A stretch of DNA of 51,303 nucleotides from an uncultured Lachnospiraceae bacterium (GTDB lineage Bacteria; Bacillota; Clostridia; Lachnospirales; Lachnospiraceae): NCBI GenBank assembly GCA_946631165.1, contig CAMOZZ010000003.1, positions 1 through 51,303 on the forward strand, written 5' to 3'. The position numbers and the translations under genes were made by a program. The notes beneath the pieces are model-generated. The model had not been told where the DNA came from and did no database searches. It worked only from the letters and a program-made list of their open reading frames with translations. Shown one piece after another: positions 18,435-29,005 of this stretch (its first letter is position 1; each line of letters starts with the position of its first letter).

Positions 18435-19550
18435 CTACCAGAATCTGACCGTTTTCTGTACGGTGTGGCGGATCCGGTAGCCGGAAGCGCCATAACATCC
18501 CCTGTACCATCCGGCGAACTGTCCCTCCGGATCGTAATTCAGTCCGCCGATCCTTACCCACGCATGTCTTGTAAGGCCGTCCCGGGCATGGTCCCTGGAA
18601 CCGGATACTCTGCCGCACACGACATAGGATCTGTAGCCGACTTCATTGGCGAGGGCGGCAAAGGCGCATGCAAAGCTGTAGCAGTTGCCCGATCTTGTCG
18701 TCAGCATATTATAGGCCGTCTTTTTCTGCCAGTCTGTTTCCGAAAGCGTCGGATATTTGAGCGCATACCGGAAATTTCTGTGACTGGCGACGTAATTCCA
18801 GCAGGCACGCAGCTTCTCTCCCCGGGTCATCCGCTCATTGGTAACTGCCTTTGCGGTCTGTATGAATTTTTTCTTCCATACCGCCTGCACGCTGTCCGCC
18901 GCACTGCCGTTTTTTGTAAGCGCGATCCCGTCCACCGTCCGGTCGGTGAGGATCCTGCCTCTCCTGCTTGTTTTATAAAGCTTTTTTTTGATGATATGCC
19001 ATCCGGAAACAGCCTTTCCTTCCGGCGTCACATAGTATCTGTTCTTACCGGCTCTTACGATCGAAGTATTCTCCGGCTGCAGCAGCGCTCCGTTGGGATC
19101 AAACACATAATATATATCGCCGATCCGGCGCGCGCCGACCGCCATGGAGCCGTCCTCCAGCAGATAGTATTTTGCGCCGTTCTGTTTTTTCCATTTCCCG
19201 GCACGCTTGCCCAGCATTTCATCGGAGCGGACCGGCTTTCTGACAGTGACGCTGCACTTCAGGGTCAGCGCCCCGGTCTTCGCATAAATGGATGCCTTCC
19301 CGGCCGCGCAGGCAGTGATCTTTCCGGCGGCTGATACAGATGCGGTCTCCGGATCGGATGATGTCCAGACAACCGCCTTTCGGGTTCCCGCAACATCAAG
19401 ATCGTATTTCTTTCCGACGGCAAGAACCAGCGCCGTTCTGCTGAGCGACGGTGCCGCCAGCACAGGAACGGCGTGGATCAGTGCGGCTGCCAGCAGCACT
19501 GCAAGCACAGCGTGGATAATATGGCGCTGCCCCGCTTTTTTCATGATCAT
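18435..19550 (-). CDS. Secreted protein with Ig-like (Big_2-like) domain, wall-binding repeats and transglutaminase-like domain
   Basis: 371 residues. A signal peptide (about 1-32) is followed by a Big_2-like domain (about 36-103: VWTSSDPETASVSAAGKITA pattern) and about four wall-binding repeats (about 118-205). The C-terminal transglutaminase-like domain has SGNCYSFACAFAALA (C290), TRHAWVRI (H329) and NYDPEG (D340). It lies 16 bp after argH on the same strand, so it may be transcribed with argH, an unusual pairing of a metabolic and a surface gene. The start could be either of two ATGs two codons apart. It is the fourth transglutaminase-like paralogue in the cluster. Confidence 0.85.
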   Translation of the reverse strand: MIMKKAGQRHIIHAVLAVLLAAALIHAVPVLAAPSLSRTALVLAVGKKYDLDVAGTRKAVVWTSSDPETASVSAAGKITACAAGKASIYAKTGALTLKCSVTVRKPVRSDEMLGKRAGKWKKQNGAKYYLLEDGSMAVGARRIGDIYYVFDPNGALLQPENTSIVRAGKNRYYVTPEGKAVSGWHIIKKKLYKTSRRGRILTDRTVDGIALTKNGSAADSVQAVWKKKFIQTAKAVTNERMTRGEKLRACWNYVASHRNFRYALKYPTLSETDWQKKTAYNMLTTRSGNCYSFACAFAALANEVGYRSYVVCGRVSGSRDHARDGLTRHAWVRIGGLNYDPEGQFAGWYRGCYGASGYRIRHTVQKTVRFW

Positions 19551-19566
19551 TACCCCCGCCGTTCTG

Positions 19567-20910
19567 TTACTTCAGCCGTTCGATCAGCTCTCCCGGCGCG
19601 CCTTTTGTGAGGCGCTTGCTTACACATGTCTTCAGTGAGATCGCATCATAAATATCTTCTTCAAAAGCACTGCACGCTGCTTTGTAATCCTCCATGGAGA
19701 GATCCAGAAGAGAGCATCCTCTCTCTATGCAGGTCAGCACCAGTCCGCCGATGATCCCGTGGGCGTCCCGGAACGGAATTCCGTGATTGACAAGATAATC
19801 CGCGGCGTCCGTAGCATTGGTAAAGCCGTTCATGGCGCTCTTTGCCATGGCTTCCTTATTCACTCTCATGGTCGAGAGCATCCCCGCAAACAGGATCAGC
19901 GCGGGCTTCACATTGTCGATCGCGTCGAACGCGCCTTCCTTGTCCTCCTGCATATCCTTGTTGTAGGCCAGCGGAAGTCCTTTCATCGTGGTCAGGATCT
20001 GCATCAGATGGCCGTAGATCCTGCCGGTCTTTCCGCGGACAAGTTCCGCAATATCCGGATTCTTCTTCTGCGGCATGATGGAACTTCCCGTGGAATAGGC
20101 GTCGTCCAGCTCAATAAAGCCGTATTCATTGGAATTCCAGAGAATGATCTCCTCCGAAAATCTGGACAGATGCATCATAAGGATGGAAAGATCCGAAAGC
20201 AGCTCGATGATATAATCCCTGTCGGAAACGGAATCCATGCTGTTTTCGGTCGCTTTGTCAAACCCCAGAAGCGCTGCTGTGTACTCTCTGTCCAGGTCAT
20301 ACGTGGTGCCTGCGAGCGCGCCGGCGCCCAGGGGGCACTCGTTCATGCGCTTCCTGGTATCGGTAAGCCTGCTGACATCACGCAGAAGCATGGCCTCGTA
20401 GGCGCCGAGATGATGCGCCAGCGTGACAGGCTGGGCTTTCTGCAGATGCGTAAATCCGGGCATAAAAGTTTCCTTATGCTCATGCATGAGCTCTCTGATC
20501 ACGCGGATCAGATTCTCCGTGAGCGATATGATCTCATCGGTCTCTCCCCTGGTATACAGCTTCATATCTACTGCGACCTGATCATTTCTGCTGCGGCCCG
20601 TATGGAGTTTCTTGCCGGCTTCCCCGATCTCCGCGGTCAGCGTGCCTTCGATAAAGCTGTGGATATCCTCCTGGGAGTCATCGAACTGCAGCGTGCCCGC
20701 CTCAAGCCTGTCCCTGATCGACAGCAGGCCCGCTGCGATCCGGTCTCTTTCCTCTTCGGTCAGGATCCCCTGCTTTGCCAGCATTTTTACATGGGCCAGG
20801 CTTCCTTCGATATCCTGTCTGTACAGTCTTCTGTCAAACGAGAGCGATTCATTGAATGAGAACGCAAGCTCATCAGTATTTCCCTTAAACCTTCCGCCCC
20901 AAAGCTTCAT
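19567..20910 (-). CDS. argH: Argininosuccinate lyase
   Basis: Splits argininosuccinate into arginine and fumarate, the last step of arginine synthesis. The 447 residues are slightly shorter than the usual 455-465. The fumarase/aspartase superfamily signature is in [14 protein letters not shown], and GRSRNDQVA is present near 105. The start ATG overlaps the stop codon of the YfhO-like gene by 4 bp, so the two are translationally coupled. argG is not in the window. Confidence 0.95.
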   Translation of the reverse strand: MKLWGGRFKGNTDELAFSFNESLSFDRRLYRQDIEGSLAHVKMLAKQGILTEEERDRIAAGLLSIRDRLEAGTLQFDDSQEDIHSFIEGTLTAEIGEAGKKLHTGRSRNDQVAVDMKLYTRGETDEIISLTENLIRVIRELMHEHKETFMPGFTHLQKAQPVTLAHHLGAYEAMLLRDVSRLTDTRKRMNECPLGAGALAGTTYDLDREYTAALLGFDKATENSMDSVSDRDYIIELLSDLSILMMHLSRFSEEIILWNSNEYGFIELDDAYSTGSSIMPQKKNPDIAELVRGKTGRIYGHLMQILTTMKGLPLAYNKDMQEDKEGAFDAIDNVKPALILFAGMLSTMRVNKEAMAKSAMNGFTNATDAADYLVNHGIPFRDAHGIIGGLVLTCIERGCSLLDLSMEDYKAACSAFEEDIYDAISLKTCVSKRLTKGAPGELIERLK

Positions 20911-23603
20911 TTCCCGTCCTCCTCTATTTCCTTCAGCACTATATTGGTGAACGCTTCATCCGACATATCATCCGCCTCTTCCGCCTCTTCGGACGGCACA
21001 ATCCGTCTGGCAGCTGCTGCATTCGGCTGTTTTCTGCGCTTATGGATCTTTTTTCCTGCTCTCGTTCCGCCCCGGATGACCGGCAGGACCGCATGACGCC
21101 TATGATTATGCGACATGACCATGATGAATATCGCCGCCAGGATCAGCAGCGAAGACACGGAGAGGGCAATGCCCTCCGCCAGTCCGGGCACATGATAACG
21201 GAACAGGATCACATGGCTCCCGGCCGGCAGATCCAGGCAGAGGAATGTGTTGTCGAACGATTGTGTCTCTGCAGGTTCGCCGTCGACCGTAACGCTCCAG
21301 CCTTCGTCGTAAGGGATCGAGGTGAAGAGCGTTCCTTCCTCCTTTGCTTCCACGCTGCCGGTAAGGCTCGTTTCCCAGAGGGTACTGCTGTATTCATCCA
21401 CTGTCATGCCCTGCGCCGAAAGCACATTGTACCAGTCCCTGAATACATTTTCATCGAACATGTACGCCGTTCCGGTCACGCTGTAGTCCTCTTCGCCGCC
21501 GCAGAGCAGGGATATATCCGTATTCTGTTCGCAGATACCGAGATCCAGCAGATAACCTCTGTCAACATTGCTGAAAGAGAGCGTATCGTCGTCTTTATAA
21601 GCAGTAACATCGGTAACGTTGCTGTTGTCGACGTAGACGAAAACATGTCCCCTCTCAGGTACCGTGAAATCAAAGGAATCATTCTCGTAATTTTCTTCTA
21701 TGACAGAGAGCACATCTCCGGATCCTGTCGTACGGCCGACCAGATAATTCTGTGCTTCCGCGGGATCATACGGTTCATTGCCGGTAATATCATCATTCGC
21801 CCCTGCCGGGACCATGAATCCGAGCGGCATGGTGTACAGATTCTCATACAGGAACGTGTCGCCGTGCCAGCTGATATATTCATAGTAAGGACTGTCTTCC
21901 AGTTCCGAAGAGGAGATCAAATATTTCACGGAAAGCAGCGAGCTCATGAGCGGCGTGGCGCCCGTAAAGCTGTACGCGTTCGTATTTCCTTCCAGACCGA
22001 ATTCCTTGTAGAAATCGCTGACGCCTGCCTGCGTCGTGGAGGAAAAGATCGACGCCGAACGGTAACCTGTCCAGGCCCCGTCATTCTTTGTTTTCCTGGA
22101 CGCTTTCTCGACCCTGAAGAAACCGTCTCCGAACCGGCTTTCCGCCTGCTGCACAAGGATCTGATAACTGTTGGTGTACTTGATATATTCGCTGCGGCTT
22201 GTGGTCGTCACGCTGGTGACAGCCATGTTGATGCCGGTCTCCATCACGATCAGTCCGAGTGCGAGGATGCAGGCCGTGACAGCCTTCAGTGTGCCGGTAT
22301 TCGCAAGGAACAGGACCAGTGCATACAATGCGATGAACAGAGCGGACAGCAGGTATACATGATATTCAAAATCATCCACCTCGATCACGACGCGGCAGAT
22401 CATGATAAATACGGCTGCCCCCCAGAACGATCCCGCGATCGCCTTCACGTTCAGTTCGCGTACACGGCGCACGCCGTCATAGCACACCGAGAGCAGAAGG
22501 ATGGTGTACAGGAAGGACTGTCTGCAGGGAAGGGAATTGGGATAATGCATGCCGTGCCAGATATAGTTCGGGATATTCAGGGAAAAGCTTACGAGCATGA
22601 TCCCCAGCACGGTGCTCTTAACGATCTTCCGTTTTGCTGAAATATTGGGATTGAGAATATAAAGCGGATACAGAAGTATGCAGATCACGCCGGAATACAG
22701 ATTGGGCCAGTGGTCCAGTCCGATCTCCACATCCACATTCATCATATGGCGCGCGAGCATCTCCAGCGCGGAAAAATAAGACACAAGAGAGGTAGGGAAG
22801 GTCGTATCTGCGGAAGCGGTCGTCATCAGGCATTTATACGCCGGCAGCAGAAGAAAAGCCGCCAGCCCGCCGGCAAGCAGTGAAAAAACAGCGAAGACCG
22901 CCGCTTTCGTCAGATATACTTTCGCCCTCTGCTTCGGAAGCAGGACCAGCTCGGCCAGAAAATAAATGACTGCAAAGATACAGAGCATAATGGCAATGTA
23001 ATAATTCGCCACAATGCCGAACCCGAGGGCGATCACATACAGGAACGGCCTGTTCTTCCTGACAAGTTGCTCGATCCCGAGCAGGATCACAGGCGCGATC
23101 CAGATACAGTCGAGCCACATGATATTCCAGCTGTAAGCCGCCATATATCCGCTCATGGCATACAGCATGGAGATTCCCGTGACAGCGAGCGTACATTCCC
23201 GGAAATGTTTTTTCAGATACCACGCCATCGTAAAGCCGGCGAGGCCGATCTTTACGACGATGAGGTATGTCATGAATTCAATGACCAGCCCTTCCGGCAC
23301 CAGAACGAGCAGCCAGTTGAAGGGGCTGGAAAGATAATAGGAATACAGCGCAACAAAATTGCTCCCCAGTCCTATTCTGGTATCATAGGTCAGACTTCCG
23401 CCTGTTTTCAGAAGTCTTGAAAACTCCTTGAAGAACGGCGCGTACTGGTGGTACATGTCCGTACGCAGGAAGCTGTTGTCTCCGAACGGATAGATCTGCT
23501 TCCCGGCGAAAATGCCGACCATCACCACCATCGGCAGTACAAATGCCAGGATCATGGGAAGCCGTGATCCGGATCTGTTCGATTTTTCGTTAACCTGATT
23601 CAT
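20907..23603 (-). CDS. YfhO-family GT-C-type membrane protein
   Basis: Large polytopic protein of about 898 residues with roughly 12-13 hydrophobic segments in its first 480 residues and one near 845, and a large extracytoplasmic region (about 490-830). The order matches Bacillus YfhO, which with the GT2 enzyme CsbB decorates lipoteichoic acid with sugar from undecaprenyl phosphate. A CsbB-like GT2 gene lies 4.4 kb upstream on the same strand, which supports a similar role here. The acidic [20 protein letters not shown] tail is cytoplasmic. I prefer the ATG at 23603, eight bases after GGAG, over the TTG one codon earlier. Confidence 0.85.
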   Translation of the reverse strand: MNQVNEKSNRSGSRLPMILAFVLPMVVMVGIFAGKQIYPFGDNSFLRTDMYHQYAPFFKEFSRLLKTGGSLTYDTRIGLGSNFVALYSYYLSSPFNWLLVLVPEGLVIEFMTYLIVVKIGLAGFTMAWYLKKHFRECTLAVTGISMLYAMSGYMAAYSWNIMWLDCIWIAPVILLGIEQLVRKNRPFLYVIALGFGIVANYYIAIMLCIFAVIYFLAELVLLPKQRAKVYLTKAAVFAVFSLLAGGLAAFLLLPAYKCLMTTASADTTFPTSLVSYFSALEMLARHMMNVDVEIGLDHWPNLYSGVICILLYPLYILNPNISAKRKIVKSTVLGIMLVSFSLNIPNYIWHGMHYPNSLPCRQSFLYTILLLSVCYDGVRRVRELNVKAIAGSFWGAAVFIMICRVVIEVDDFEYHVYLLSALFIALYALVLFLANTGTLKAVTACILALGLIVMETGINMAVTSVTTTSRSEYIKYTNSYQILVQQAESRFGDGFFRVEKASRKTKNDGAWTGYRSASIFSSTTQAGVSDFYKEFGLEGNTNAYSFTGATPLMSSLLSVKYLISSSELEDSPYYEYISWHGDTFLYENLYTMPLGFMVPAGANDDITGNEPYDPAEAQNYLVGRTTGSGDVLSVIEENYENDSFDFTVPERGHVFVYVDNSNVTDVTAYKDDDTLSFSNVDRGYLLDLGICEQNTDISLLCGGEEDYSVTGTAYMFDENVFRDWYNVLSAQGMTVDEYSSTLWETSLTGSVEAKEEGTLFTSIPYDEGWSVTVDGEPAETQSFDNTFLCLDLPAGSHVILFRYHVPGLAEGIALSVSSLLILAAIFIMVMSHNHRRHAVLPVIRGGTRAGKKIHKRRKQPNAAAARRIVPSEEAEEADDMSDEAFTNIVLKEIEEDGK

Positions 23604-23627
23604 CAACTTTTCTCCGGATCCAAACGC

Positions 23628-25262
23628 TTAGTTATCCTCGGGCTTGTTCTCGGCCGTATAGACCTGTCTCTTCATAGCCATGGCATCGCTTGCCAGATAT
23701 TCATCGTATGTCGTCATCTTGTCGATCAGTTTCCCGCCGATCAGCTCCATGATCCGGTTCGCGGTGGTCTGCACGATCTGATGGTCGCGGCTCGCGAACA
23801 GCATGACGCCGGGGAACTTGATCATTCCGTTGTTGAGCGCCGTGATGGATTCCATATCCAGATGGTTCGTGGGCTCATCGAAAATAAGCACATTCGCGCC
23901 GGAGATCATCATCTTCGAGAACATGCAGCGCACACGCTCTCCGCCGGAAAGCACGTTCAGGTGTTTCATGCCGTCATCGCCGGCGAACAGCATTCTGCCG
24001 AGGAAGCCTCTGACATAGGTGACATCCTTGATCTCCGAGTAGCCGGTGAGCCATTCGGTGATCGTATAATCCGACTTGAATTCTTCCGAGCTGTCCTTCG
24101 GGAAGTAAGCCTGGGATGTGGTCACGCCCCATTTATAACTCCCGGCATCCGGCTCGATCTCGCCCATCAGGATCCGGAACAGGGTGGTCTTTGCCAGTTC
24201 GTCGGATCCGACAAACGCAACCTTGTCATCGTGATTGAGCGTGAAGGAAATATCGTCCAGCACCTTTACGCCGTCGATGGTCTTTGTAAGATTATGCACT
24301 TCCAGGACATCATTGCCGATGCTTCTCTCCGGCCTGAAATCAATGTACGGATATTTCCTGCTGGAAGGACGGATCTCTTCCAGCTGGATCTTCTCCAGCG
24401 CTCTCTTTCTGGAAGTCGCCTGCTTGGATTTGGAAGCATTGGCGGAGAACCGCTGGATGAACTCCTGCAGTTCCTTGATCTTCTCTTCCTTCTTCTTGTT
24501 CGCTTCCTTCATCTGGCGGATCATCAGCTGGCTGGATTCATACCAGAAATCATAGTTGCCGGCGTACAGCTGGATCTTTCCGTAATCGATATCCGCGATC
24601 TGGGTGCATACCTTGTTCAGGAAATATCTGTCATGGGAAACAACGATGACCGTATTCTCAAAATTGATCAGGAACTCCTCGAGCCAGGCGATCGCGGCCA
24701 GATCCAGATGGTTGGTAGGCTCATCGAGGAGCAGAATATCCGGATTCCCGAAGAGTGCCTGTGCGAGCAGGACTTTTACCTTCTCACTGCCGGAAAGCTC
24801 CCGCATGTATTTATCATGCAGTTCGGTCTCGATCCCGAGGCCGTTCAGGAGGGCGGCCGCATCCGACTCCGCCTCCCAGCCGTTCATATTGGCGAATTCC
24901 GCTTCCAGCTCGCTGGCGCGGATGCCGTCTTCATCGGAAAAGTCCTCTTTCGCATAAAGTTCGTCCTTTTCCTTCATGATCTCGATCAGTCTGGGATTTC
25001 CGAGCATGACAACATCCAGTACAAGTTCATCCTCGTACTGGAAATGATCCTGCTTCAGGAAGGAGAGCCTCTCTCCGGGTGTGATGATCACTTCTCCCTT
25101 GGTCGGCTCAAGCTCTCCCGTCAGTATCCGCAGGAAGGTCGATTTTCCGGCACCGTTCGCGCCGATCAGTCCGTAGCAGTGCCCCGGAACGAATTTTACA
25201 TTTACATCTTCAAAAAGCGCGCTCTTGCCGAAACGCAGCGTAACATTGCTGACAGTGATCAT
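23628..25262 (-). CDS. ABC-F family ATPase (YkpA/YbiT-like)
   Basis: Cytoplasmic twin-ATPase protein without membrane domains; the family acts on ribosomes (translation factor or antibiotic protection). The 544 residues have a first Walker A GANGAGKST (about 34-42) with LSGSEKVKVLLAQ signature and LLLDEPTNHLD Walker B, a charged linker (about 245-305), then a second half whose P-loop reads GSDELAKTT. That divergent second P-loop is, as I recall, typical of the YkpA/YbiT branch and not a sign of decay. A GGAGAG site precedes the ATG. It lies 24 bp after PBP1A and 24 bp before the YfhO-like gene. Confidence 0.9.
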   Translation of the reverse strand: MITVSNVTLRFGKSALFEDVNVKFVPGHCYGLIGANGAGKSTFLRILTGELEPTKGEVIITPGERLSFLKQDHFQYEDELVLDVVMLGNPRLIEIMKEKDELYAKEDFSDEDGIRASELEAEFANMNGWEAESDAAALLNGLGIETELHDKYMRELSGSEKVKVLLAQALFGNPDILLLDEPTNHLDLAAIAWLEEFLINFENTVIVVSHDRYFLNKVCTQIADIDYGKIQLYAGNYDFWYESSQLMIRQMKEANKKKEEKIKELQEFIQRFSANASKSKQATSRKRALEKIQLEEIRPSSRKYPYIDFRPERSIGNDVLEVHNLTKTIDGVKVLDDISFTLNHDDKVAFVGSDELAKTTLFRILMGEIEPDAGSYKWGVTTSQAYFPKDSSEEFKSDYTITEWLTGYSEIKDVTYVRGFLGRMLFAGDDGMKHLNVLSGGERVRCMFSKMMISGANVLIFDEPTNHLDMESITALNNGMIKFPGVMLFASRDHQIVQTTANRIMELIGGKLIDKMTTYDEYLASDAMAMKRQVYTAENKPEDN

Positions 25263-25286
25263 AGTCTCTCCTTCTTCCCCGGCAGA

Positions 25287-27935
25287 TCAGCCTACCGGTT
25301 CGGCTTCTTTCTTCTTCTTTTGTTTATCGTCTGTTCCGGCTGCGCCTGTCTCCACTTCCAGCGGCGGAATGACAGGTTCGGGCGCCTTATGCACTGTACA
25401 TGTCTTGTAAGCCCTGCCTGCGGTATGGCCGGAATCATCCGTGCTTCCCGTTGTTGTCTCCGGCAGCTTGATGCATGTCTTGTAATAGGTCTTCGGGCAC
25501 CACTGATTCGGCTTCATGCCGCTGGAGGAACAGACCCTGACGGAATAATGAATATCGCATTCTTCAAGCGGTTCGGTCCCTCTCTTGAAGTACTCTGTGT
25601 AGACCATCCCTTCCCTGTGATCCCCTTTGCAGGTGCTCTTTGCAAGCTTTCCGGACTTCGCGCAGATCTCGCATTCCACGATATCCGACGGCTTGAGGAA
25701 ATTCTTGTTGCGGTATTTCTCATGCCTGTCGATGCGGTCCATGATCTTCTTCCAGATCACCTTGTGATAACTGGAACTCTCATTGGCCTCCATGGTGGTC
25801 TGGTCATCAAATCCGGTCCAGATGCCCATGGTCAGATACGGCGTGAATCCCACGAACCACAGGTCTGTCTTTCCCGTGGTGGTTCCGCTCTTTCCGGCTG
25901 CTGTCATGTTGTCAAGCGCCGCCACCTGGCTGGTGGAATTATGAAGCCCGAACAGGCTGGAAGCTTCCATCGAACCTTTCATCGCGTCGGTAAGCAGGAA
26001 AGCGGTGCTGGCCTGGATGACCTGATGCTGGTCCGGCGTATTGTCGATCACGACTTCTCCGGAACGGTCAATGATCTTCGTGTAGAAGATCGGCTTCTGA
26101 TAAACGCCCATGTTGGCGATCGTCGCATAGGCAGCGGTAAGCTGCAGATTGGTAACGCCGTCCGTCAGTCCGCCAAGCGCGAGCGACGGGGAAATATCGG
26201 TATAAATGCTTCCGTTGACTTCTTTCTGCCGGTACAGCGTGTTGAAGCCGAAATCCTCCGCGTACTCGAATCCAAGCTCGGGCGTTACTGTATCCACCAG
26301 CGTCTTTACCGCCAGGATATTCATGGAATACACGATGCCTTCCCTGATGTTCGCATAGCCGACATAGGAATCGCCCCACCAGTTCCGGAATGTCTTTCCC
26401 GTGGTGGGTTCGGTATAAGGTTCGTCATAGTAGACCGATGCAAGGGTGCCGCCGCATGTATCGATCGCCGGCGCAAACGCCGTCAGCACCTTGAACGTGG
26501 ATCCCGGCGAACGTCTTGTACCGGTGGCGCGGTTAAGCGAGAGGGAGGTATTCTTGACGCCTCTGCCGCCCGAGATCGCCTTCACCTGTCCGGTTCTCTG
26601 ATCGATCACGACGACGGAAGCCTGCGGCTGCAGGACGGGATTCAGGACTTCGCTGATAATGCGGTCTCCCTGGACCAGCACTTTCTCCTTGAACCGCTGC
26701 ACGTAATTATCGATCTGCGAAACATTGTCCACATTCAGAGAGGCGAGATTGAGTTCCTTCTTTATGTTGTATTCGTTGAAATAGAACGCCTCGCCGTCAC
26801 GGTTGATTGCCAGATAATAGTTGAAGGAATAACGGTTCGCGACTTCATTGTAATTGGCCGGATCGGAGATCTCCTGGTCAACGATCTTCTGCATGTCCGG
26901 ATCCTGCGTCGTGTAGATCTCCAGACCGCCGCTGTACAGCAGCTTATAAGCCTGATCTTCGGTATAGCCGCATTTTTCGACCAGGTCACGCTGCACTTCG
27001 GTCACCAGTCTGTCGGTAAAATAGGAATACGGCTCTTCGTCTTCTTTCTTTACCTGCGCATTCACGCTCTGGATACGGGCATAAACGTCATCCGCCAGCG
27101 CTTCTTCGTGCTGTTCTTTGGTAATATATCCCTGCTCTTCCATATAACGCAGGACGATCTCCCGTTTTTCCTTATTGTTCTCGGGATGGGTGATCGGATT
27201 GTATCCGACCGGGTTCTGGGTAATGCCGGCAATGGTAGCGCATTCGGAAAGCGTCAGCTCACTGACATCCTTGTCAAAGTATCTTCTGGCAGCGGTCTGT
27301 ACGCCGAGGCTGTTGGCGCCCAGGTTGATCGTGTTCAGATAATTTTCAAGGATCTTTTCTTTCGGCATTACTTTTTCCAGCTCGATCGCCAGATACTGCT
27401 CCTGAATCTTTCTGACGACTTTCGCGCCGATGCCTTTTTCGGCGCCGCCCGAAAAGACATTGTTCTTGATCAGCTGCTGCGTGATGGTGCTGGCGCCCTG
27501 CGTACTGTTGAAACGGCTTTTGATGCCCAGGACGACCGCACGGATCATGCCGCGCATATCCACGCCGTGATGAAGCCAGAACCTGGAATCTTCGATCGCA
27601 ACGAACGCGTTCACCAGATCTTTCGGGATCTGATCATAATCTACCGGATCCCTGTTCGCGCCGGAAGTAACAAGAGTCTGGATCAGCTCACCGTCCTCAT
27701 TATAGACTGACGTGGCGATCCCCTGCGGGGACACATCCACTGCTTTCATGTCCGGAGATTCGGCAATGATCCCTTTCACAACGCCGTAGCCGGCGGAAAT
27801 GCCGCATACAGCCAGAATAATGCATGCAAAAAAAGCCATCCTCACGGCAAAAAGCACGGATTTATTCTTTACCTTCTTCCCTCTGGACTGCAGGTTCCTT
27901 AGTTTTTTTCTTGTATTCTCACGGCCGAAGTTCAT
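25287..27935 (-). CDS. Penicillin-binding protein 1A (bifunctional transglycosylase/transpeptidase)
   Basis: Polymerises and cross-links peptidoglycan outside the membrane. The 882 residues have one membrane anchor (about 27-52), a GT51 domain with catalytic EDSRFWLHHGVD (E115), and a transpeptidase domain with SPGSTFK (active serine in STFK), an SMN motif and KSGTTTGKT. A Cys-containing C-terminal region (about 740-860) carries CEICAKSGKLAK and a charged tail. GGAGGG precedes the ATG and a promoter overlapping the end of the GT2 gene is visible. It is in the envelope cluster UDPGP-GT2-PBP1A-ABC-F-YfhO. Confidence 0.94.
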   Translation of the reverse strand: MNFGRENTRKKLRNLQSRGKKVKNKSVLFAVRMAFFACIILAVCGISAGYGVVKGIIAESPDMKAVDVSPQGIATSVYNEDGELIQTLVTSGANRDPVDYDQIPKDLVNAFVAIEDSRFWLHHGVDMRGMIRAVVLGIKSRFNSTQGASTITQQLIKNNVFSGGAEKGIGAKVVRKIQEQYLAIELEKVMPKEKILENYLNTINLGANSLGVQTAARRYFDKDVSELTLSECATIAGITQNPVGYNPITHPENNKEKREIVLRYMEEQGYITKEQHEEALADDVYARIQSVNAQVKKEDEEPYSYFTDRLVTEVQRDLVEKCGYTEDQAYKLLYSGGLEIYTTQDPDMQKIVDQEISDPANYNEVANRYSFNYYLAINRDGEAFYFNEYNIKKELNLASLNVDNVSQIDNYVQRFKEKVLVQGDRIISEVLNPVLQPQASVVVIDQRTGQVKAISGGRGVKNTSLSLNRATGTRRSPGSTFKVLTAFAPAIDTCGGTLASVYYDEPYTEPTTGKTFRNWWGDSYVGYANIREGIVYSMNILAVKTLVDTVTPELGFEYAEDFGFNTLYRQKEVNGSIYTDISPSLALGGLTDGVTNLQLTAAYATIANMGVYQKPIFYTKIIDRSGEVVIDNTPDQHQVIQASTAFLLTDAMKGSMEASSLFGLHNSTSQVAALDNMTAAGKSGTTTGKTDLWFVGFTPYLTMGIWTGFDDQTTMEANESSSYHKVIWKKIMDRIDRHEKYRNKNFLKPSDIVECEICAKSGKLAKSTCKGDHREGMVYTEYFKRGTEPLEECDIHYSVRVCSSSGMKPNQWCPKTYYKTCIKLPETTTGSTDDSGHTAGRAYKTCTVHKAPEPVIPPLEVETGAAGTDDKQKKKKEAEPVG

Positions 27936-27983
27936 GCAACCCTCCGCTAAATGTAGTCTGCGTCAGTATGCCTTAACTGATTA

Positions 27984-28012
27984 ATGATACTATAAAGAAC
28001 TTGTTACGTCAA
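27984..28012 (-). promoter_or_regulatory. Probable promoter of the PBP1A gene
   Basis: On the minus strand TTGACG (28007-28012), 17 bp and TATCAT (27984-27989) lie about 50 bp before the PBP1A start. The -35 box overlaps the stop codon of the GT2 gene. Confidence 0.6.
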
Positions 28013-28995
28013 ATGACCGGGCCATCCGTTTCCGGCGCCATACCGCCTTTCTGCTGCGGCTGCGACGGCTGAGAGATCTTTTCCTTCATTATATATATAG
28101 GCCTGTCTTTTCCCTGTATATAGATCTTCGCAATATATTCTCCCACGATGCCGAGCGTCGTCATCTGGATCCCGCCGATCAGAAGGATCAGCACGATCAG
28201 TGTTGCATAGCCCGGCACATCGATACCGACGGTCAGCTTCTGGACGACTACAATGATCAGATACAGCAGGGACAGCAGGGACATGATAATGCCGACGCCG
28301 GTGGCGATCCTGAGCGGTTTGGTGGTAAAGGCAACGATCCCCTCGATCGCATATTTGAACAGCTTCCGGAAAGACCAGGTAGTTTTCCCGGCGTTCCTTG
28401 TCTCTGCTTTATAAGGCATGAAATGATTTTCAAAACCCACCCAGGAAAAGATCCCCTTTGAAAAGCGGTAATATTCGCCGAGCGAAAGAATCGCATCCGC
28501 CATATTTCTGCGGAATGTCCGGAAATCACTGGCCCCCTGATGAAAATCCACTTCGCTGACCGCGTTTATAAGCCCGTAGAAACAGTACTTGAAGAAGCGC
28601 AGTACGATCCCTTCATTACGGTCTTTCTGAAACCCCGTGACGCAGTCTGTATCCGGATGGGCATCCAGATATTGGACCATCTCGAGCGCAATTTCCGGGC
28701 GCTGCTGCAAATCGGCGTCGATCATTGTCACATAATCGCCGCAGGATTCCTTCAGCCCAGCATACATGGCGGCTTCCTTGCCGAAATTCCTGGAGAAATT
28801 GATGCACTTCAGGCTGCCGTTCCCGACAGGCTGCAGTTTTTTCAGTTCCTTCCAGGTGCCGTCCCTGCTGCCGTCGTTGACAAAGATCATTTCATAGGAA
28901 AATCCTGCCCTCCCGAAGACAGCATTGACAGCGTCGTACATCGGGCGGACATTTTTCTCCTCGTTATAGCAGGGTATCACAAGAGATAGTTTCAT
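28009..28995 (-). CDS. GT2 polyprenyl-phosphate glycosyltransferase (CsbB/DPM1-like)
   Basis: Probably moves a sugar from a UDP donor to undecaprenyl phosphate on the inner face of the membrane. The 328 residues have the GT-A fold start SLVIPCYNEEKNV, the metal-binding DADLQQRPE (about 93-101), and two C-terminal membrane helices (about 230-256 and 266-290), the layout of CsbB/GtrB/ArnC. GAGGT precedes the ATG. It lies 10 bp after the UDP-sugar pyrophosphorylase gene, which may make its donor, and shares the cluster with the YfhO-like GT-C enzyme that would use its product. The sugar transferred cannot be told from sequence. Confidence 0.9.
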   Translation of the reverse strand: MKLSLVIPCYNEEKNVRPMYDAVNAVFGRAGFSYEMIFVNDGSRDGTWKELKKLQPVGNGSLKCINFSRNFGKEAAMYAGLKESCGDYVTMIDADLQQRPEIALEMVQYLDAHPDTDCVTGFQKDRNEGIVLRFFKYCFYGLINAVSEVDFHQGASDFRTFRRNMADAILSLGEYYRFSKGIFSWVGFENHFMPYKAETRNAGKTTWSFRKLFKYAIEGIVAFTTKPLRIATGVGIIMSLLSLLYLIIVVVQKLTVGIDVPGYATLIVLILLIGGIQMTTLGIVGEYIAKIYIQGKDRPIYIMKEKISQPSQPQQKGGMAPETDGPVI

Positions 28996-29005
28996 AGTGA
29001 CCTCT

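Noticed and set aside
23628-25262. Decayed second ATPase half of the ABC-F protein as a sign of a pseudogene.
   Set aside because: The GSDELAKTT P-loop variant is, to my knowledge, shared by the YkpA/YbiT branch, and the rest of the gene is intact.
23781-27710. Plus-strand open frame of about 1300 codons.
   Set aside because: It is antisense to the ABC-F and PBP1A genes, which have full domain motifs, ribosome sites and starts. The antisense product has no recognisable motif, is rich in Arg/His/Ile and arises from the codon bias of the GC-rich genes below it.
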